47,701 nucleotides of DNA, from contig NZ_MAVV01000008.1 in NCBI RefSeq assembly GCF_001707915.1, positions 1 to 47,701 of the forward strand, given 5' to 3'. The notes beneath the pieces were generated by a model. It searched no databases, was not told the DNA's origin, and saw nothing but the letters and a program-made list of their open reading frames with translations. Numbering within the stretch: the stretch's first letter is position 1; every line of letters starts with the position of its first letter. Origin of the DNA: Thermodesulfovibrio sp. N1 (GTDB taxonomy: Bacteria; Nitrospirota; Thermodesulfovibrionia; Thermodesulfovibrionales; Thermodesulfovibrionaceae). Made by a program: the position numbers and the translations under genes. Below are positions 17,307-25,002 of this stretch, piece by piece.

Positions 17307-18292
17307 TGATAGAGCTTAGTATTACAGGAACAAATGCTATTACCTTTCCCCATCTTGAAGTTTGGGATTGGAGAATTGTAATTTACTTATTCTTAGGAGG
17401 TCTTTCAGCTGGAATGCTTGTCATGTGTTCAATTGCAAATTTGAGGATTCCTAAACAACCTGTTGAAGAGCTTGCTCAATGTGTTAGAGCGCCCTTTATT
17501 GCCTTTATAATACTTTCTGTGGGTGCCCAATTTATAATCCTTGATCTCGGTGCACCTTTCAACCTTTACTGGGGTTATTTAACTTTTCAGCCTCTTTCTC
17601 TTATGTCTTGGGGTACCTGGGGAGTCCCTGCTGTTTTATTTGCAAATGCACTTTACATTTTAGCAGTTATTCCTAATGAGCAGAGACATCGTCTAAGATT
17701 TCCATTTCTTATAAAAATTTCTGAGAAACTTGTACCTAAAATGAGACCAATTGCAAAGTTAAATTTCGCTATGGGAATATTTCTTGGAATATACACTGGT
17801 GTTCTACTTAGTTCCTTTGCAGCAATCCCTCTTTGGAACAATGCTACACTGTCAATTTTATTTCTTGTTTCAGCTCTTTCTTCAGGTGCTGCAATGATTG
17901 TTATTATTGCTAAAAAAGCAGAGATTAAATTTCTCTTTACAAAAATTGATATATGGTTAATTGTTGCAGAACTTGTTGTGATAGCTTTGTTTTTCTATGG
18001 ATTATATACATCGACTGCTCCATATAAAAGGGCAATTGAACCCTTTTTCTCACTAACAAGTGAACATTTCATATTTACTATTGCCCTTATTTCTATATTT
18101 CTTTTGCTTCCTTTAGCGTTAAGAATTAAACTTGGAGAATTAAAAGAGTTTGAAGATGGTTTTCATGGTGAATTTACCCGTGCTCAAATTTTTAGAATGA
18201 ATTTTGCAGCTATATTAGTACTTACAGGAACATTGATTTTAAGAGCAGCAATAGTTTATGCTGGGCAGTTAACAAAACTTTCATTTTATTGA
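17306..18292 (+). CDS. NrfD/PsrC-type membrane subunit
   Basis: This 328-residue integral membrane protein has about eight or nine helices, beginning WDWRIVIYLFLGGLSAGMLV, the NrfD/PsrC signature. The conserved first-helix region and the loop with DLGAPFNLYWGYLTF resemble the quinone-site side of PsrC. It anchors the Mo/FeS subunits and exchanges electrons with the quinone pool. The start ATG shares one base with the preceding TAA, and GGAGG is 7 nt upstream. It completes a classical three-gene CISM (complex iron-sulfur molybdoenzyme) operon. Confidence 0.92.
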   Translation: MIELSITGTNAITFPHLEVWDWRIVIYLFLGGLSAGMLVMCSIANLRIPKQPVEELAQCVRAPFIAFIILSVGAQFIILDLGAPFNLYWGYLTFQPLSLMSWGTWGVPAVLFANALYILAVIPNEQRHRLRFPFLIKISEKLVPKMRPIAKLNFAMGIFLGIYTGVLLSSFAAIPLWNNATLSILFLVSALSSGAAMIVIIAKKAEIKFLFTKIDIWLIVAELVVIALFFYGLYTSTAPYKRAIEPFFSLTSEHFIFTIALISIFLLLPLALRIKLGELKEFEDGFHGEFTRAQIFRMNFAAILVLTGTLILRAAIVYAGQLTKLSFY

Positions 18293-18298
18293 TATAAT
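18269..18298 (+). promoter_or_regulatory. Candidate sigma-70 promoter for the small periplasmic protein
   Basis: TTAACA (18269-18274), an 18-bp spacer and a perfect TATAAT (18293-18298) lie at the very end of the NrfD-type gene, about 37 bp before ATG 18335. The following gene may therefore be transcribed more strongly than the reductase operon. Confidence 0.45.
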
Positions 18299-18334
18299 CT
18301 AACCAAATCCTAAAAAGAAAGGAGGTGAAAGGGA

Positions 18335-18589
18335 ATGAAAAAAATATTAGCAATAGTAGTAATGTTAACCTTTGTATTTGGTTTTGTTGTCTCTTCCTAT
18401 GCAGCCAATATTAGCGGAACCATAACCAATATTGACGGAAACAAGATAACCGTTAAGAAAGCAGATGGAAAAGAAGTTACTGTTGAACTTAAAGTTGGTG
18501 ACAAAATAACAATCAAGCAGGAAGTACCAAAGGAAAAGGCTAAAGAAGGGACAGCACCAAAGAAAAAGAAAGCAGTAGAAGGCTGTTAA
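18335..18589 (+). CDS. Small exported protein with a single C-terminal cysteine
   Basis: This 84-residue protein starts with a clear Sec signal peptide (cleavage near SSYA-A, residue 23). The mature part is a short beta-rich repeat-like domain (ISGTITNIDGNKITVKKADG, then VTVELKVGDKITI) and a Lys-rich tail ending KKKKAVEGC. The only Cys is the final residue. A strong AAAGGAGGTGAAAGGG site precedes ATG. I do not know a defined function. The exposed terminal Cys on a flexible arm next to a sulfur-reductase operon recalls sulfur-carrier arms such as SoxY, but this is speculation. Confidence 0.75.
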   Translation: MKKILAIVVMLTFVFGFVVSSYAANISGTITNIDGNKITVKKADGKEVTVELKVGDKITIKQEVPKEKAKEGTAPKKKKAVEGC

Positions 18590-18597
18590 AAAATTTT

Positions 18598-18631
18598 TAT
18601 AGGGAGGGGGGGTGTATTTATCCCCCCTATA
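18598..18631. terminator. G/C-rich hairpin, probable terminator or 3' stabiliser
   Basis: TATAGGG(A)GGG pairs with CCCCCCTATA across a short loop, just after the small exported protein. On the plus strand it is followed by AGGATATG rather than a T-run. On the minus strand a T-rich stretch (from AAAAAATTTTTAT at 18588-18600) follows it. It probably ends or stabilises the preceding mRNA. The rest of the 212-bp gap up to 18801 has no supported gene. Confidence 0.55.
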
Positions 18632-18765
18632 GGATATGCAGATAATGTTATATTTCAACATTCAAAAGTCCTTCAGTATAGAAGTCCTTTCAAGAAAAAT
18701 CAGAGAAGTTCTTGAAGGAAAATAATAGAATCAATCTTTCATCAACTAAAATTTTCAAACATAAA

Positions 18766-18794
18766 TTGACAGATTTTAAAAATTTTGATATGCT
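18766..18794 (+). promoter_or_regulatory. Sigma-70 promoter predicting a leaderless mRNA
   Basis: TTGACA (18766-18771), a 17-bp spacer and TATGCT (18789-18794) place the transcription start at about 18801-18803, on the ATG at 18802. No Shine-Dalgarno is present before that ATG. Confidence 0.6.
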
Positions 18795-18801
18795 TACCTA
18801 A

Positions 18802-19593
18802 ATGAAGAAGTTATTTATTTCGTTTTTGATTATAATTGTTTTTAGTTCACCTGCGTTTTCATTTGACAGAAAGGGATTTTCACCAACAGCTCCCTTTGCA
18901 GTTTTTTCAACCTTTTCTGCAGAATCTCCGAACAGAAATCAGGTTGCCATTGACCTTAATTTTGATTTTACAAGAGAGCCAGCTATAAAAAGATTGAATC
19001 TAAATCTTTCTTATGGATTAACAGATAGAGTTGAAATTATCACCAATCTTCCCTATAACATTTCTTATAAAAATTCCTTCAATGACAATGGAGCAGAAGA
19101 CCTAAATTTTGGATTTAAACATAGATTTATTGATGAAACAACTTTTTTGCCAGCCTTTGCTTATATGCTTTATTTATCAGGTGATATCGGGCATGAAGAT
19201 TTTTCAACAGGCGGTGGATTAGGTGCAGGTTTTGTTATAACCAAAAAGATAGGTCCTGTTAAAGCCCATGGAAACATAATTTATTTCAATCCCGAGAAAG
19301 AAGGATTAAATGAATCATGGAATATTAATCTTGGTTCAGAGTTGAAGATAAGTTACAATTCAAAGATTTTATTTGAAATAATTGGCAGAAAAGCTATTAA
19401 TAAAAATAAAATAGACCTCCTTGAATGGCGGCTTGGTTATAGAGTCAGGGTAACAGATTTTTCATATACTTCTGTAGGTATTGGTTTTGATATAAAAAAC
19501 AGAACTCCAGATGTTAGATTACTTTTTGGTGTAACTGTTCTTTTCCCCCAAGAAAAGAAAAAGTTAAAGAAAATTGTAGATGATGTTCATTAA
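18802..19593 (+). CDS. Predicted outer-membrane beta-barrel-like protein
   Basis: This 263-residue protein has a signal peptide (cleavage near AFSF, residue 20). It is followed by alternating amphipathic strands typical of transporter-like barrels (RLNLNLSYGLTDRVEIITNL, GAEDLNFGFKHRF, AYMLYLSGDIG, GGGLGAGFVITKKIG, VRLLFGVTVLF). I cannot name the family with certainty, though it resembles the uncharacterised 'transporter'-annotated barrels of Nitrospirota and Deltaproteobacteria. It starts almost on its promoter and lies 15 bp before the Tat genes, so it may be cotranscribed with them. Confidence 0.65.
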   Translation: MKKLFISFLIIIVFSSPAFSFDRKGFSPTAPFAVFSTFSAESPNRNQVAIDLNFDFTREPAIKRLNLNLSYGLTDRVEIITNLPYNISYKNSFNDNGAEDLNFGFKHRFIDETTFLPAFAYMLYLSGDIGHEDFSTGGGLGAGFVITKKIGPVKAHGNIIYFNPEKEGLNESWNINLGSELKISYNSKILFEIIGRKAINKNKIDLLEWRLGYRVRVTDFSYTSVGIGFDIKNRTPDVRLLFGVTVLFPQEKKKLKKIVDDVH

Positions 19594-19608
19594 TGTTATA
19601 ATAAATTC

Positions 19609-19929
19609 ATGTTTGATTTAGGAATTCAGGAGTTAATTGTTATATTCATAGTGGCATTATTAGTTTTTGGTCCTAAGAGACTTCCAGAACTTGGCTATTC
19701 ATTAGGAAAAGCACTTAATGAAGTTAAAAAGGCTTTTCAGTCTGCAAAAACAGAAATGGAAAAGGAAATCGAAGAGGTTAAAGAAACCGTTGAAGAAGCA
19801 AAAAAAGATATAAAAGATCCTCTACAATTAAAAGATGAACTTTTCAAAGATATGCCAAACCTTTCTGATTTAAGAATTGATAAACATATTGAAAACATTG
19901 CCAAAAGAGAGATTGAAAAGAAGGAGTAA
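19609..19929 (+). CDS. Sec-independent translocase subunit TatB/TatA-like
   Basis: This 106-residue protein has the N-out helix MFDLGIQELIVIFIVALLVF, the hinge FGPKRLPELG and an amphipathic helix (LGKALNEVKKAFQSAK), followed by a long charged coiled region (EKEIEEVKETVEEAKKDI). Glu8 at the helix start is a TatB trait, while the FGP hinge occurs in both TatA and TatB. It works with TatC, which starts 6 bp later, to export folded Tat substrates. Two such substrates, the Mo reductase and the Rieske protein, are encoded nearby. Confidence 0.9.
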   Translation: MFDLGIQELIVIFIVALLVFGPKRLPELGYSLGKALNEVKKAFQSAKTEMEKEIEEVKETVEEAKKDIKDPLQLKDELFKDMPNLSDLRIDKHIENIAKREIEKKE

Positions 19930-19935
19930 GAATGG

Positions 19936-20730
19936 ATGGAAGAACAAAAGATGTCTTTAATAGAACATCTTTCAGAGTTAAGGAAAAGAATTGTTGTATG
20001 CCTTGTTGCTCTGTTAATTGCCTTTTTGATTACCTTTAGTTTTTCTGAATATATATTTAAGCTTTTACTTTTTCCTCTTAATTATTCCCCTCAACTTTCA
20101 TTGAAGGAAGGATTAGTTTTTGTTCCTGATCAGAAGCTTCAAAATACAAAGCTTGTATTTTTGGGACCTGCAGAAGCTTTTTGGATGAATATGAAGATAG
20201 CCCTTGTAAGTGGTTTTATTCTTATAATTCCTATAGTTTTTTATCAGCTTTGGAAGTTTATTTCCCCAGGGCTTTATCAACATGAAAAAAAATATATTAT
20301 TCCCTTTGTTTTAAGTGCCTCGGGTCTTTTTCTTGTTGGAGTAACCTTTTGTTATTTAATAGTGCTTCCATTTGCAATGAGTTTTCTCCTTAATTATAAG
20401 GTAGGAGATTTTCTCATGCCCATGCTTTCTGTGGGACTTTATATAGATTTTCTCTTAAAGTTTTTACTTGCCTTCGGTTTTGTATTTGAACTACCTATTC
20501 TTATTGTTATTACTACCAGAATGGGTTTGATAACTCCACAGACACTGAAAAAATACAGAAAGCTTGCAGTGATTCTTGCTTTTGTTGTTGCTGCAATTAT
20601 TACTCCCACTCCCGACGCTTTCAATCAAACATTGATGGCTGTTCCAATGATTATTTTATATGAATTTGGTATCTGGGTTTCAATTATATTAAATAAAAAG
20701 AAGGGGCAAGATAATGGAGGGCAGAACTAA
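19936..20730 (+). CDS. tatC: Sec-independent translocase TatC
   Basis: This 264-residue, six-helix protein begins with the family motif SLIEHLSELRKRI, then LGPAEAFWMNMKIAL, FYQLWKFISPGLYQHEKKYI and ITPTPDAFNQTLMAVPMI. TatC recognises the twin-arginine motif. The ATG at 19936 is used. Another ATG 4 bp earlier is out of frame. AAGGAG of the preceding gene's end serves as ribosome-binding site. The conserved Glu in EHLSELR and the QLWKFISPGL stretch are intact. Confidence 0.96.
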   Translation: MEEQKMSLIEHLSELRKRIVVCLVALLIAFLITFSFSEYIFKLLLFPLNYSPQLSLKEGLVFVPDQKLQNTKLVFLGPAEAFWMNMKIALVSGFILIIPIVFYQLWKFISPGLYQHEKKYIIPFVLSASGLFLVGVTFCYLIVLPFAMSFLLNYKVGDFLMPMLSVGLYIDFLLKFLLAFGFVFELPILIVITTRMGLITPQTLKKYRKLAVILAFVVAAIITPTPDAFNQTLMAVPMIILYEFGIWVSIILNKKKGQDNGGQN

Positions 20731-20977
20731 GTCTTTACAGGCAATTGCCTCTGATATTGCTGAAGGATTTGTTATAGTAAATCCAATTTTTTTAAAAAAA
20801 TTTAAAGAAAGAGAGCTTAAAGAACTTCAGGAAGCATTAATAAAAAAGGAAAGACAAATTCGAGCAGAACCGTTTCCCTTCAACGATGCCTTTCAAATCA
20901 GACAGAGAAATATGAAACTTCAGCGAATTGCTCAAGCTATGGTGGTATTAAAAAATTTCCTTGAAGGTAGAATATGA
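20714..20977 (+). CDS. Conserved-looking small protein of unknown function
   Basis: This 87-residue protein has no signal peptide or membrane segment and a helical, charged profile: LQAIASDIAEGFVIVNPIF, then LKKFKERELKELQEALIKKE and IRQRNMKLQRIAQAMVVLKN. I do not recognise it. It overlaps the tatC end by 17 bp and the next gene by 4 bp, with GGGG 7 nt before ATG, so it is translated within the operon. The tight coupling suggests a partner of the YchF-family protein (inferred only from position). Confidence 0.7.
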   Translation: MEGRTKSLQAIASDIAEGFVIVNPIFLKKFKERELKELQEALIKKERQIRAEPFPFNDAFQIRQRNMKLQRIAQAMVVLKNFLEGRI

Positions 20978-22023
20978 AAATAGCTCTCATTGGTTTTTCT
21001 AACTCTGGCAAAACAACTCTTTTTAATGCAATTACCCATCAAAAAATTGATACATCACCTTCAATAACTCCTCCTGATGTAATTCACAAAGGTATAATAC
21101 AGGTCGAAGATTCAAGATTAAAAAATATTAGCGAACTTGTTAAACCAAAGAAGACAACCTTTGCAACAGTTGAATGCATTGATACTGCTGGACTTTTAAA
21201 AAACAATCCAGTTCATAATTCAAAGATAATAAAAAATATAACAGAAGCAGATGCTTTAATATATGTTTTAAGGGGATTTGAGGATTTATCTATTCCCTAT
21301 CAGTTTGATTCAATAGATCCTTTAAGAGATTTTTCAGAACTTGAGTATGAATTTTTAATCATTGATTTAGATTTGGTCACTAAACGAATTGAAAGAATGG
21401 ACGAACAAAAAAAGAAAGGACAAAAAATAAATGAAAGAGAAAGGGAGGTTTTAATTTTTTTGCAAGAACATCTTGAAAATGGAAAACCTTTAAGAACAGC
21501 CCAAATATCAGATGAACAATTTATTGAAATAAGACATCTGAATTTTTTAACTTTGAAACCTCTTTTAGCAGTAACAAATGTAGATGAGAAAACCTTCAAT
21601 TCCGGTAAATACAAAGACTTAGATTTTATAACGATTTGTGGAAGCCTTGAAAGCGAAATTTCTCAACTTCCATATGATGAAGTATATAATTTTCTGGATG
21701 CTATGGGAGTAGATGAACCAGTTAGTAAAAAAATTATAAAAAAAGTCTATGAAATTTTAAATTACATAACATTCTTTACAATAATTTCTCAAGAAGTAAG
21801 AGCCTGGAGTATTCACAAAGGAACAAAGGCTGTAGAAGCCGCAGGTAAAATTCATTCAGACATTCAAAGGGGATTTATCAAAGCAGAAGTAATATCTTAT
21901 GAAGATTTTCTATCAGTACAGGGAGACCTTGGTTTAGCTAAACAAAAAGGAATTTTACGATTAGAAGGAAAGGAATACGAAGTAAAGGATGGTGATATAA
22001 TAACATTCAGATTTAAAGTTTAA
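20974..22023 (+). CDS. YchF/Obg-family P-loop NTPase
   Basis: This 349-residue protein has P-loop GFSNSGKTTLFNAIT, a DTAGLLK G3 motif, the G4-like NVDE (AVTNVDEKTF) that marks ATP-preferring YchF proteins, a coiled middle (ERMDEQKKKGQKINERERE), and a YchF C-terminal TGS-type domain (FFTIISQEVRAWSI..GTKAVEAAGKIHSDIQRGFIKAEV). YchF binds ribosomes and affects stress responses. The P-loop NSGKT differs from the usual NVGKS, and the sequence after G3 lacks the common KGAS. It is therefore a divergent member, perhaps a paralogue of a standard YchF. Confidence 0.8.
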   Translation: MKIALIGFSNSGKTTLFNAITHQKIDTSPSITPPDVIHKGIIQVEDSRLKNISELVKPKKTTFATVECIDTAGLLKNNPVHNSKIIKNITEADALIYVLRGFEDLSIPYQFDSIDPLRDFSELEYEFLIIDLDLVTKRIERMDEQKKKGQKINEREREVLIFLQEHLENGKPLRTAQISDEQFIEIRHLNFLTLKPLLAVTNVDEKTFNSGKYKDLDFITICGSLESEISQLPYDEVYNFLDAMGVDEPVSKKIIKKVYEILNYITFFTIISQEVRAWSIHKGTKAVEAAGKIHSDIQRGFIKAEVISYEDFLSVQGDLGLAKQKGILRLEGKEYEVKDGDIITFRFKV

Positions 22024-22044
22024 TCTTTAAAAAGGAGGGGGAAT

Positions 22045-23676
22045 ATGGGGTTTTTACAGGAACTTGACAAAAAAGTTAAGTTACGCTGGAAAATGGTTAT
22101 TCCACTTGCATTTGCAATTGCCTTTGGAGTAATTGCAACAGTAATTGTAACAGGATATGGAGCTTATAAGATTGCTTTTGATTCAGCAGTTCATTTTGGA
22201 GCAAAAGAAGTTCCAGAGACAATAATGAAAGAAGTAAGAAATATGCAGATTGCTTTTGCTGTTTTGGGATTTTTAGGGATTATATCAGCTTCTTTGATAG
22301 TTTACATAACTTATATGATTACTCATAAACCCATTAATCTTCTTGCTCAGACATTGCAAAAAATTTCAGAGGGAGATTTAACTGTAAGTGTAGGATTTAA
22401 GGATAGAGTAGATATTGTAGGAAGGCTTGCAAACAGTATTGATAGAGTCTTACAATCTTTTATAAATCTTACAGACCGCTCTTTGGAATACTCTCAAAAA
22501 CTTGCTTCAACCGTTGACAAATGTAACAAAGTTATTGATGATACAATTGAAGATGCCAAGAAACAATCTCAACAGGCAAATCAGATCGCAACTGCAGCAG
22601 AGGAGATGACTCAGACAATTACAGATATAGCAAATAATGCAGCTAAGGCATCAGAAACTGCAACAGAGGCAATGGAAATAGCTAAAAAAGGGCAGTCCTC
22701 AGCAGAGCAAGCAGTAAAGAAAGTAAATATTGTCTACCAGACAACTAATGAACTTGGTAGCATGATTGATAATCTCAATAAAAGAGCTACTGAAATTGGA
22801 GAAATCGTAACTGTTATAAAAGACATAGCGGACCAAACTAATCTCCTTGCCTTAAATGCAGCAATTGAAGCAGCTCGTGCAGGCGAGCAAGGCAGAGGCT
22901 TTGCAGTTGTAGCAGATGAAGTAAGAAAACTTGCAGAAAGAACGATTAAAGCAACAGAGGAGATTGCAAATAAGATAGGTCTAATTCAAAAGGAGACATT
23001 ACAGACAGCCCAATCAATGAATAAAGAACTTACAGAAGTAAAAGAGGTAACCGATGCAGTAAATAGTATCGGAAAGGCATTAGGTGAGATTGTGTCGGCT
23101 GTTATAAAAGTTAAAGATCAGATAACACAAATAGCAACAGCAGTGGAAGAGCAGTCTGCGGCAAGTGAAGAAGTGACAAGAAACATTGAAGAAAGTGCAA
23201 AAATTGCATCAGAAATAGAAAAACTCGCATGGGAAATTGTAAAGGATTCATATGCAATTCTTCATATTTCATCGGATTTAAGACACACAGCTTCATTAGT
23301 TAAAACAAAAAAATCTCAAGAAATGCTTTTTGATATTTTCAAAGGAGACCATGAAAGATTAATGGTAAGAGTACATGCCCATCTGAAAGGTATTGACAGA
23401 CTTGATCCAGAACGCCTTGCTGATTATCGTGCTTGTGGTGCAGGAAAGTGGTATTATGGAGAAGAAGGACAGAAATATAGAGACTTACCAGGTTTTATGG
23501 AGTTTGAGGAAGTTCATAGAGCCTGTCATAGTCTTGGAAGGGACATAATAGTTGCTTATAATTCAGGAGACTATGATAAAGTAAATAAATTAAAAAAAGA
23601 AATTGAAAGAAACAGTGAAAGATTAAACAAAATTTTAGATCAACTTAAAAGTGGTTATCTTGCAAGAATTAGGTAA
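22045..23676 (+). CDS. Methyl-accepting chemotaxis protein with C-terminal CZB domain
   Basis: This 543-residue chemoreceptor has two TM helices (about 16-40 and 70-96) with only about 30 residues between them, a HAMP domain (about 97-150), a long signalling coiled coil with the standard tip ([20 protein letters not shown] near 258) and a C-terminal chemoreceptor zinc-binding (CZB) domain from about 427. The CZB motifs are visible: [29 protein letters not shown] and [11 protein letters not shown], supplying the His/Cys zinc ligands. Sensing is therefore probably cytoplasmic (zinc or oxidants such as HOCl in characterised CZB proteins). AAGGAGGGGG precedes ATG. Confidence 0.93.
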   Translation: MGFLQELDKKVKLRWKMVIPLAFAIAFGVIATVIVTGYGAYKIAFDSAVHFGAKEVPETIMKEVRNMQIAFAVLGFLGIISASLIVYITYMITHKPINLLAQTLQKISEGDLTVSVGFKDRVDIVGRLANSIDRVLQSFINLTDRSLEYSQKLASTVDKCNKVIDDTIEDAKKQSQQANQIATAAEEMTQTITDIANNAAKASETATEAMEIAKKGQSSAEQAVKKVNIVYQTTNELGSMIDNLNKRATEIGEIVTVIKDIADQTNLLALNAAIEAARAGEQGRGFAVVADEVRKLAERTIKATEEIANKIGLIQKETLQTAQSMNKELTEVKEVTDAVNSIGKALGEIVSAVIKVKDQITQIATAVEEQSAASEEVTRNIEESAKIASEIEKLAWEIVKDSYAILHISSDLRHTASLVKTKKSQEMLFDIFKGDHERLMVRVHAHLKGIDRLDPERLADYRACGAGKWYYGEEGQKYRDLPGFMEFEEVHRACHSLGRDIIVAYNSGDYDKVNKLKKEIERNSERLNKILDQLKSGYLARIR

Positions 23677-23703
23677 AGAATGCTATTATTAACCATAGAG
23701 TTT

Positions 23704-23794
23704 GGAGAGGTGGCCGAGCTGGTCGAAGGCAGCCGCCTGCTAAGCGGTTGTGGGGCCAAAAGCTCCACCCAGGGTTCGAATCCCTGCCTCTCCG
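23704..23794 (+). tRNA. tRNA-Ser(GCT)
   Basis: A 91-nt class II tRNA gene. The acceptor arms are GGAGAGG (23704-23710) and CCTCTCC (23787-23793) with discriminator G23794. The anticodon loop CTGCTAA gives anticodon GCT at 23739-23741, reading AGC/AGU. A long variable arm and the T-loop GGTTCGAATCC are present. CCA is not encoded. It stands alone between a chemoreceptor gene and a DedA gene. Confidence 0.97.
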
Positions 23795-23806
23795 TTTTAA
23801 TTATTG

Positions 23807-24415
23807 ATGGATTCCTATTCATTTATAGCTAAATTTTCATATCCAGGTTTATTTTTTCTACTAATTCTTGGAGGATTAGGCGTTCCCTTTTTCCCAGAGG
23901 ATTTGATACTGATTGCCTGTGGGATGTTGATATCTTTCAAAATAATTAAACCGATTCCAGCAATAATTATTGCCTATTCAGGATTAGTAATTTCTGATTT
24001 TATGCTTTATTATGCAGGAAAAAAATTTGGAAGAAAAATTGTAACCAATAAGAGATTTGAAAAAATCCTCTCACCTGCTAAATTTCTTATTCTTGAAAGA
24101 AAGTTTATAAGACACAGCACACTTTTAATGTTACTTGGAAGACTTCTTGTAGGTTTTAGAACCCAAGTATTTATTCTTGCTGGAATAACAAAAGTTCCCG
24201 TTTATAAATTTTTAATTATAGATGCCTTTGGTTCTGCCGTTGTCCTTTCGGTGATGGTTTCTGCAGGATACATGGGTGGTAAATTTCTCGAAAACATTCA
24301 AAAAGGTATAATGTACATTGAATATATTGTTGGTATGATTGTGATATTTGCTATTATCTTAATTTTGATTCATTTTTCTTACAGATATTTAACTCGTAAT
24401 AATATTAAACAGTAA
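23807..24415 (+). CDS. DedA family membrane protein
   Basis: This is a membrane protein of about 202 residues with the DedA/SNARE-associated (VTT) pattern. It has an N-terminal re-entrant region GGLGVPFFPEDLILIACGML, then YYAGKKFGRK, FIRHSTLLMLLGRLLVGFRT and a further helix pair. Family members are lipid-scrambling or proton-coupled transport proteins for undecaprenyl phosphate or phospholipids. ATG 23807 is preferred over the adjacent TTG 23804. The start lies 12 bp after the tRNA with no ribosome-binding site visible. Confidence 0.9.
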   Translation: MDSYSFIAKFSYPGLFFLLILGGLGVPFFPEDLILIACGMLISFKIIKPIPAIIIAYSGLVISDFMLYYAGKKFGRKIVTNKRFEKILSPAKFLILERKFIRHSTLLMLLGRLLVGFRTQVFILAGITKVPVYKFLIIDAFGSAVVLSVMVSAGYMGGKFLENIQKGIMYIEYIVGMIVIFAIILILIHFSYRYLTRNNIKQ

Positions 24416-24424
24416 AAGCATAAT

Positions 24425-24470
24425 TGTCCCAAATGGGACAGTAGATTTTAAGATTGTTCCCTTCAGCACA
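24425..24470 (+). promoter_or_regulatory. Two upstream activator sites of a sigma-54 promoter
   Basis: TGTCCCAAATGGGACA (24425-24440) is a near-perfect 16-bp dyad. A second, degenerate site TGTTCCCTTCAGCACA lies exactly 30 bp downstream (24455-24470) and keeps the outer TGT..CC / G.ACA bases. The sites are centred about 94 and 64 bp before the -12 element, the usual place for NtrC-type activator dimers. The protein that binds here is unknown. Confidence 0.7.
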
Positions 24471-24512
24471 GTCCAATAAATAAAATTTTCTTATTTTTCA
24501 ATTAAATCAATC

Positions 24513-24528
24513 TGGCAAAGTCTTTGCT
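24513..24528 (+). promoter_or_regulatory. Sigma-54 promoter of the uspA-tauE-phnD operon
   Basis: TGGCAA-N5-TTGCT matches the -24/-12 sigma-54 consensus (TGGCAC-N5-TTGCW) with only the sixth base different. The conserved GG and GC have the required spacing. The predicted start is at about 24539, some 28 bp before ATG 24567. It sits downstream of two dyad sites suitable for an NtrC-type activator. Confidence 0.85.
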
Positions 24529-24566
24529 TTTTAACTTTTCCTGAAATACTTTTTTGGAGAAGTGTT

Positions 24567-24983
24567 ATGCAAAAAATTTTAGTGTGTTTTGATGGTTCAG
24601 AATGGTCGAAGAAAGCTTTAGAGCAAGCAATAGAGATAGCTCAAAAATTTGATTCCCATATTACAGTTTTATCGGTTGTCCCAAAGGTTTGTTTTTTAGA
24701 AATTGGCATTGATTGCGCCACTGTTGAAGCAATATTTAAAGCAGAAACAGAGGGAAATCTTAATTCTGCCAAAAAAATCATGAATGAAAAGGGGGTGAGA
24801 GGAGAAACTTTAATTTTAGAAGGTACACCAGCAGATGTAATTGTTGACTACGCGAAGGACAACAAAATTGACTTAATCGTTATTGGTTCAAAGGGTAAGA
24901 ATGCCACTGAAAGAACGCTTTTTGGAAGTGTTACTCAGAAAGTAGCAGTCAATGCTACTCAATCTGTATTGATTGTAAGATAA
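24567..24983 (+). CDS. Universal stress protein (UspA family)
   Basis: This 138-residue cytoplasmic protein has the UspA fold: strand KILVCFDGSEWSKKALEQAI, the middle EGTPADVIVDYAKDNKIDLI, and the ATP-binding motif GSKGKNATERTLFGSVTQKV with G-x2-G-x9-G-S spacing, so it is probably the ATP-binding type. Two Cys occur near residues 46-54 (VCFLEIGIDC). It is the first gene after the sigma-54 promoter, 19 bp before the split permease gene, so it is likely part of the same response. Confidence 0.92.
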   Translation: MQKILVCFDGSEWSKKALEQAIEIAQKFDSHITVLSVVPKVCFLEIGIDCATVEAIFKAETEGNLNSAKKIMNEKGVRGETLILEGTPADVIVDYAKDNKIDLIVIGSKGKNATERTLFGSVTQKVAVNATQSVLIVR

Positions 24984-25002
24984 TAATAGGAGGGGAGAAA
25001 AT

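Noticed and set aside
18636-18725. A 29-codon frame (MQIMLYFNIQKSF...) resembling the start of exonuclease VII large subunit.
   Set aside because: It ends after a single helix-like segment, has only a weak ribosome-binding site and no continuation in other frames. The similarity is too short to support.
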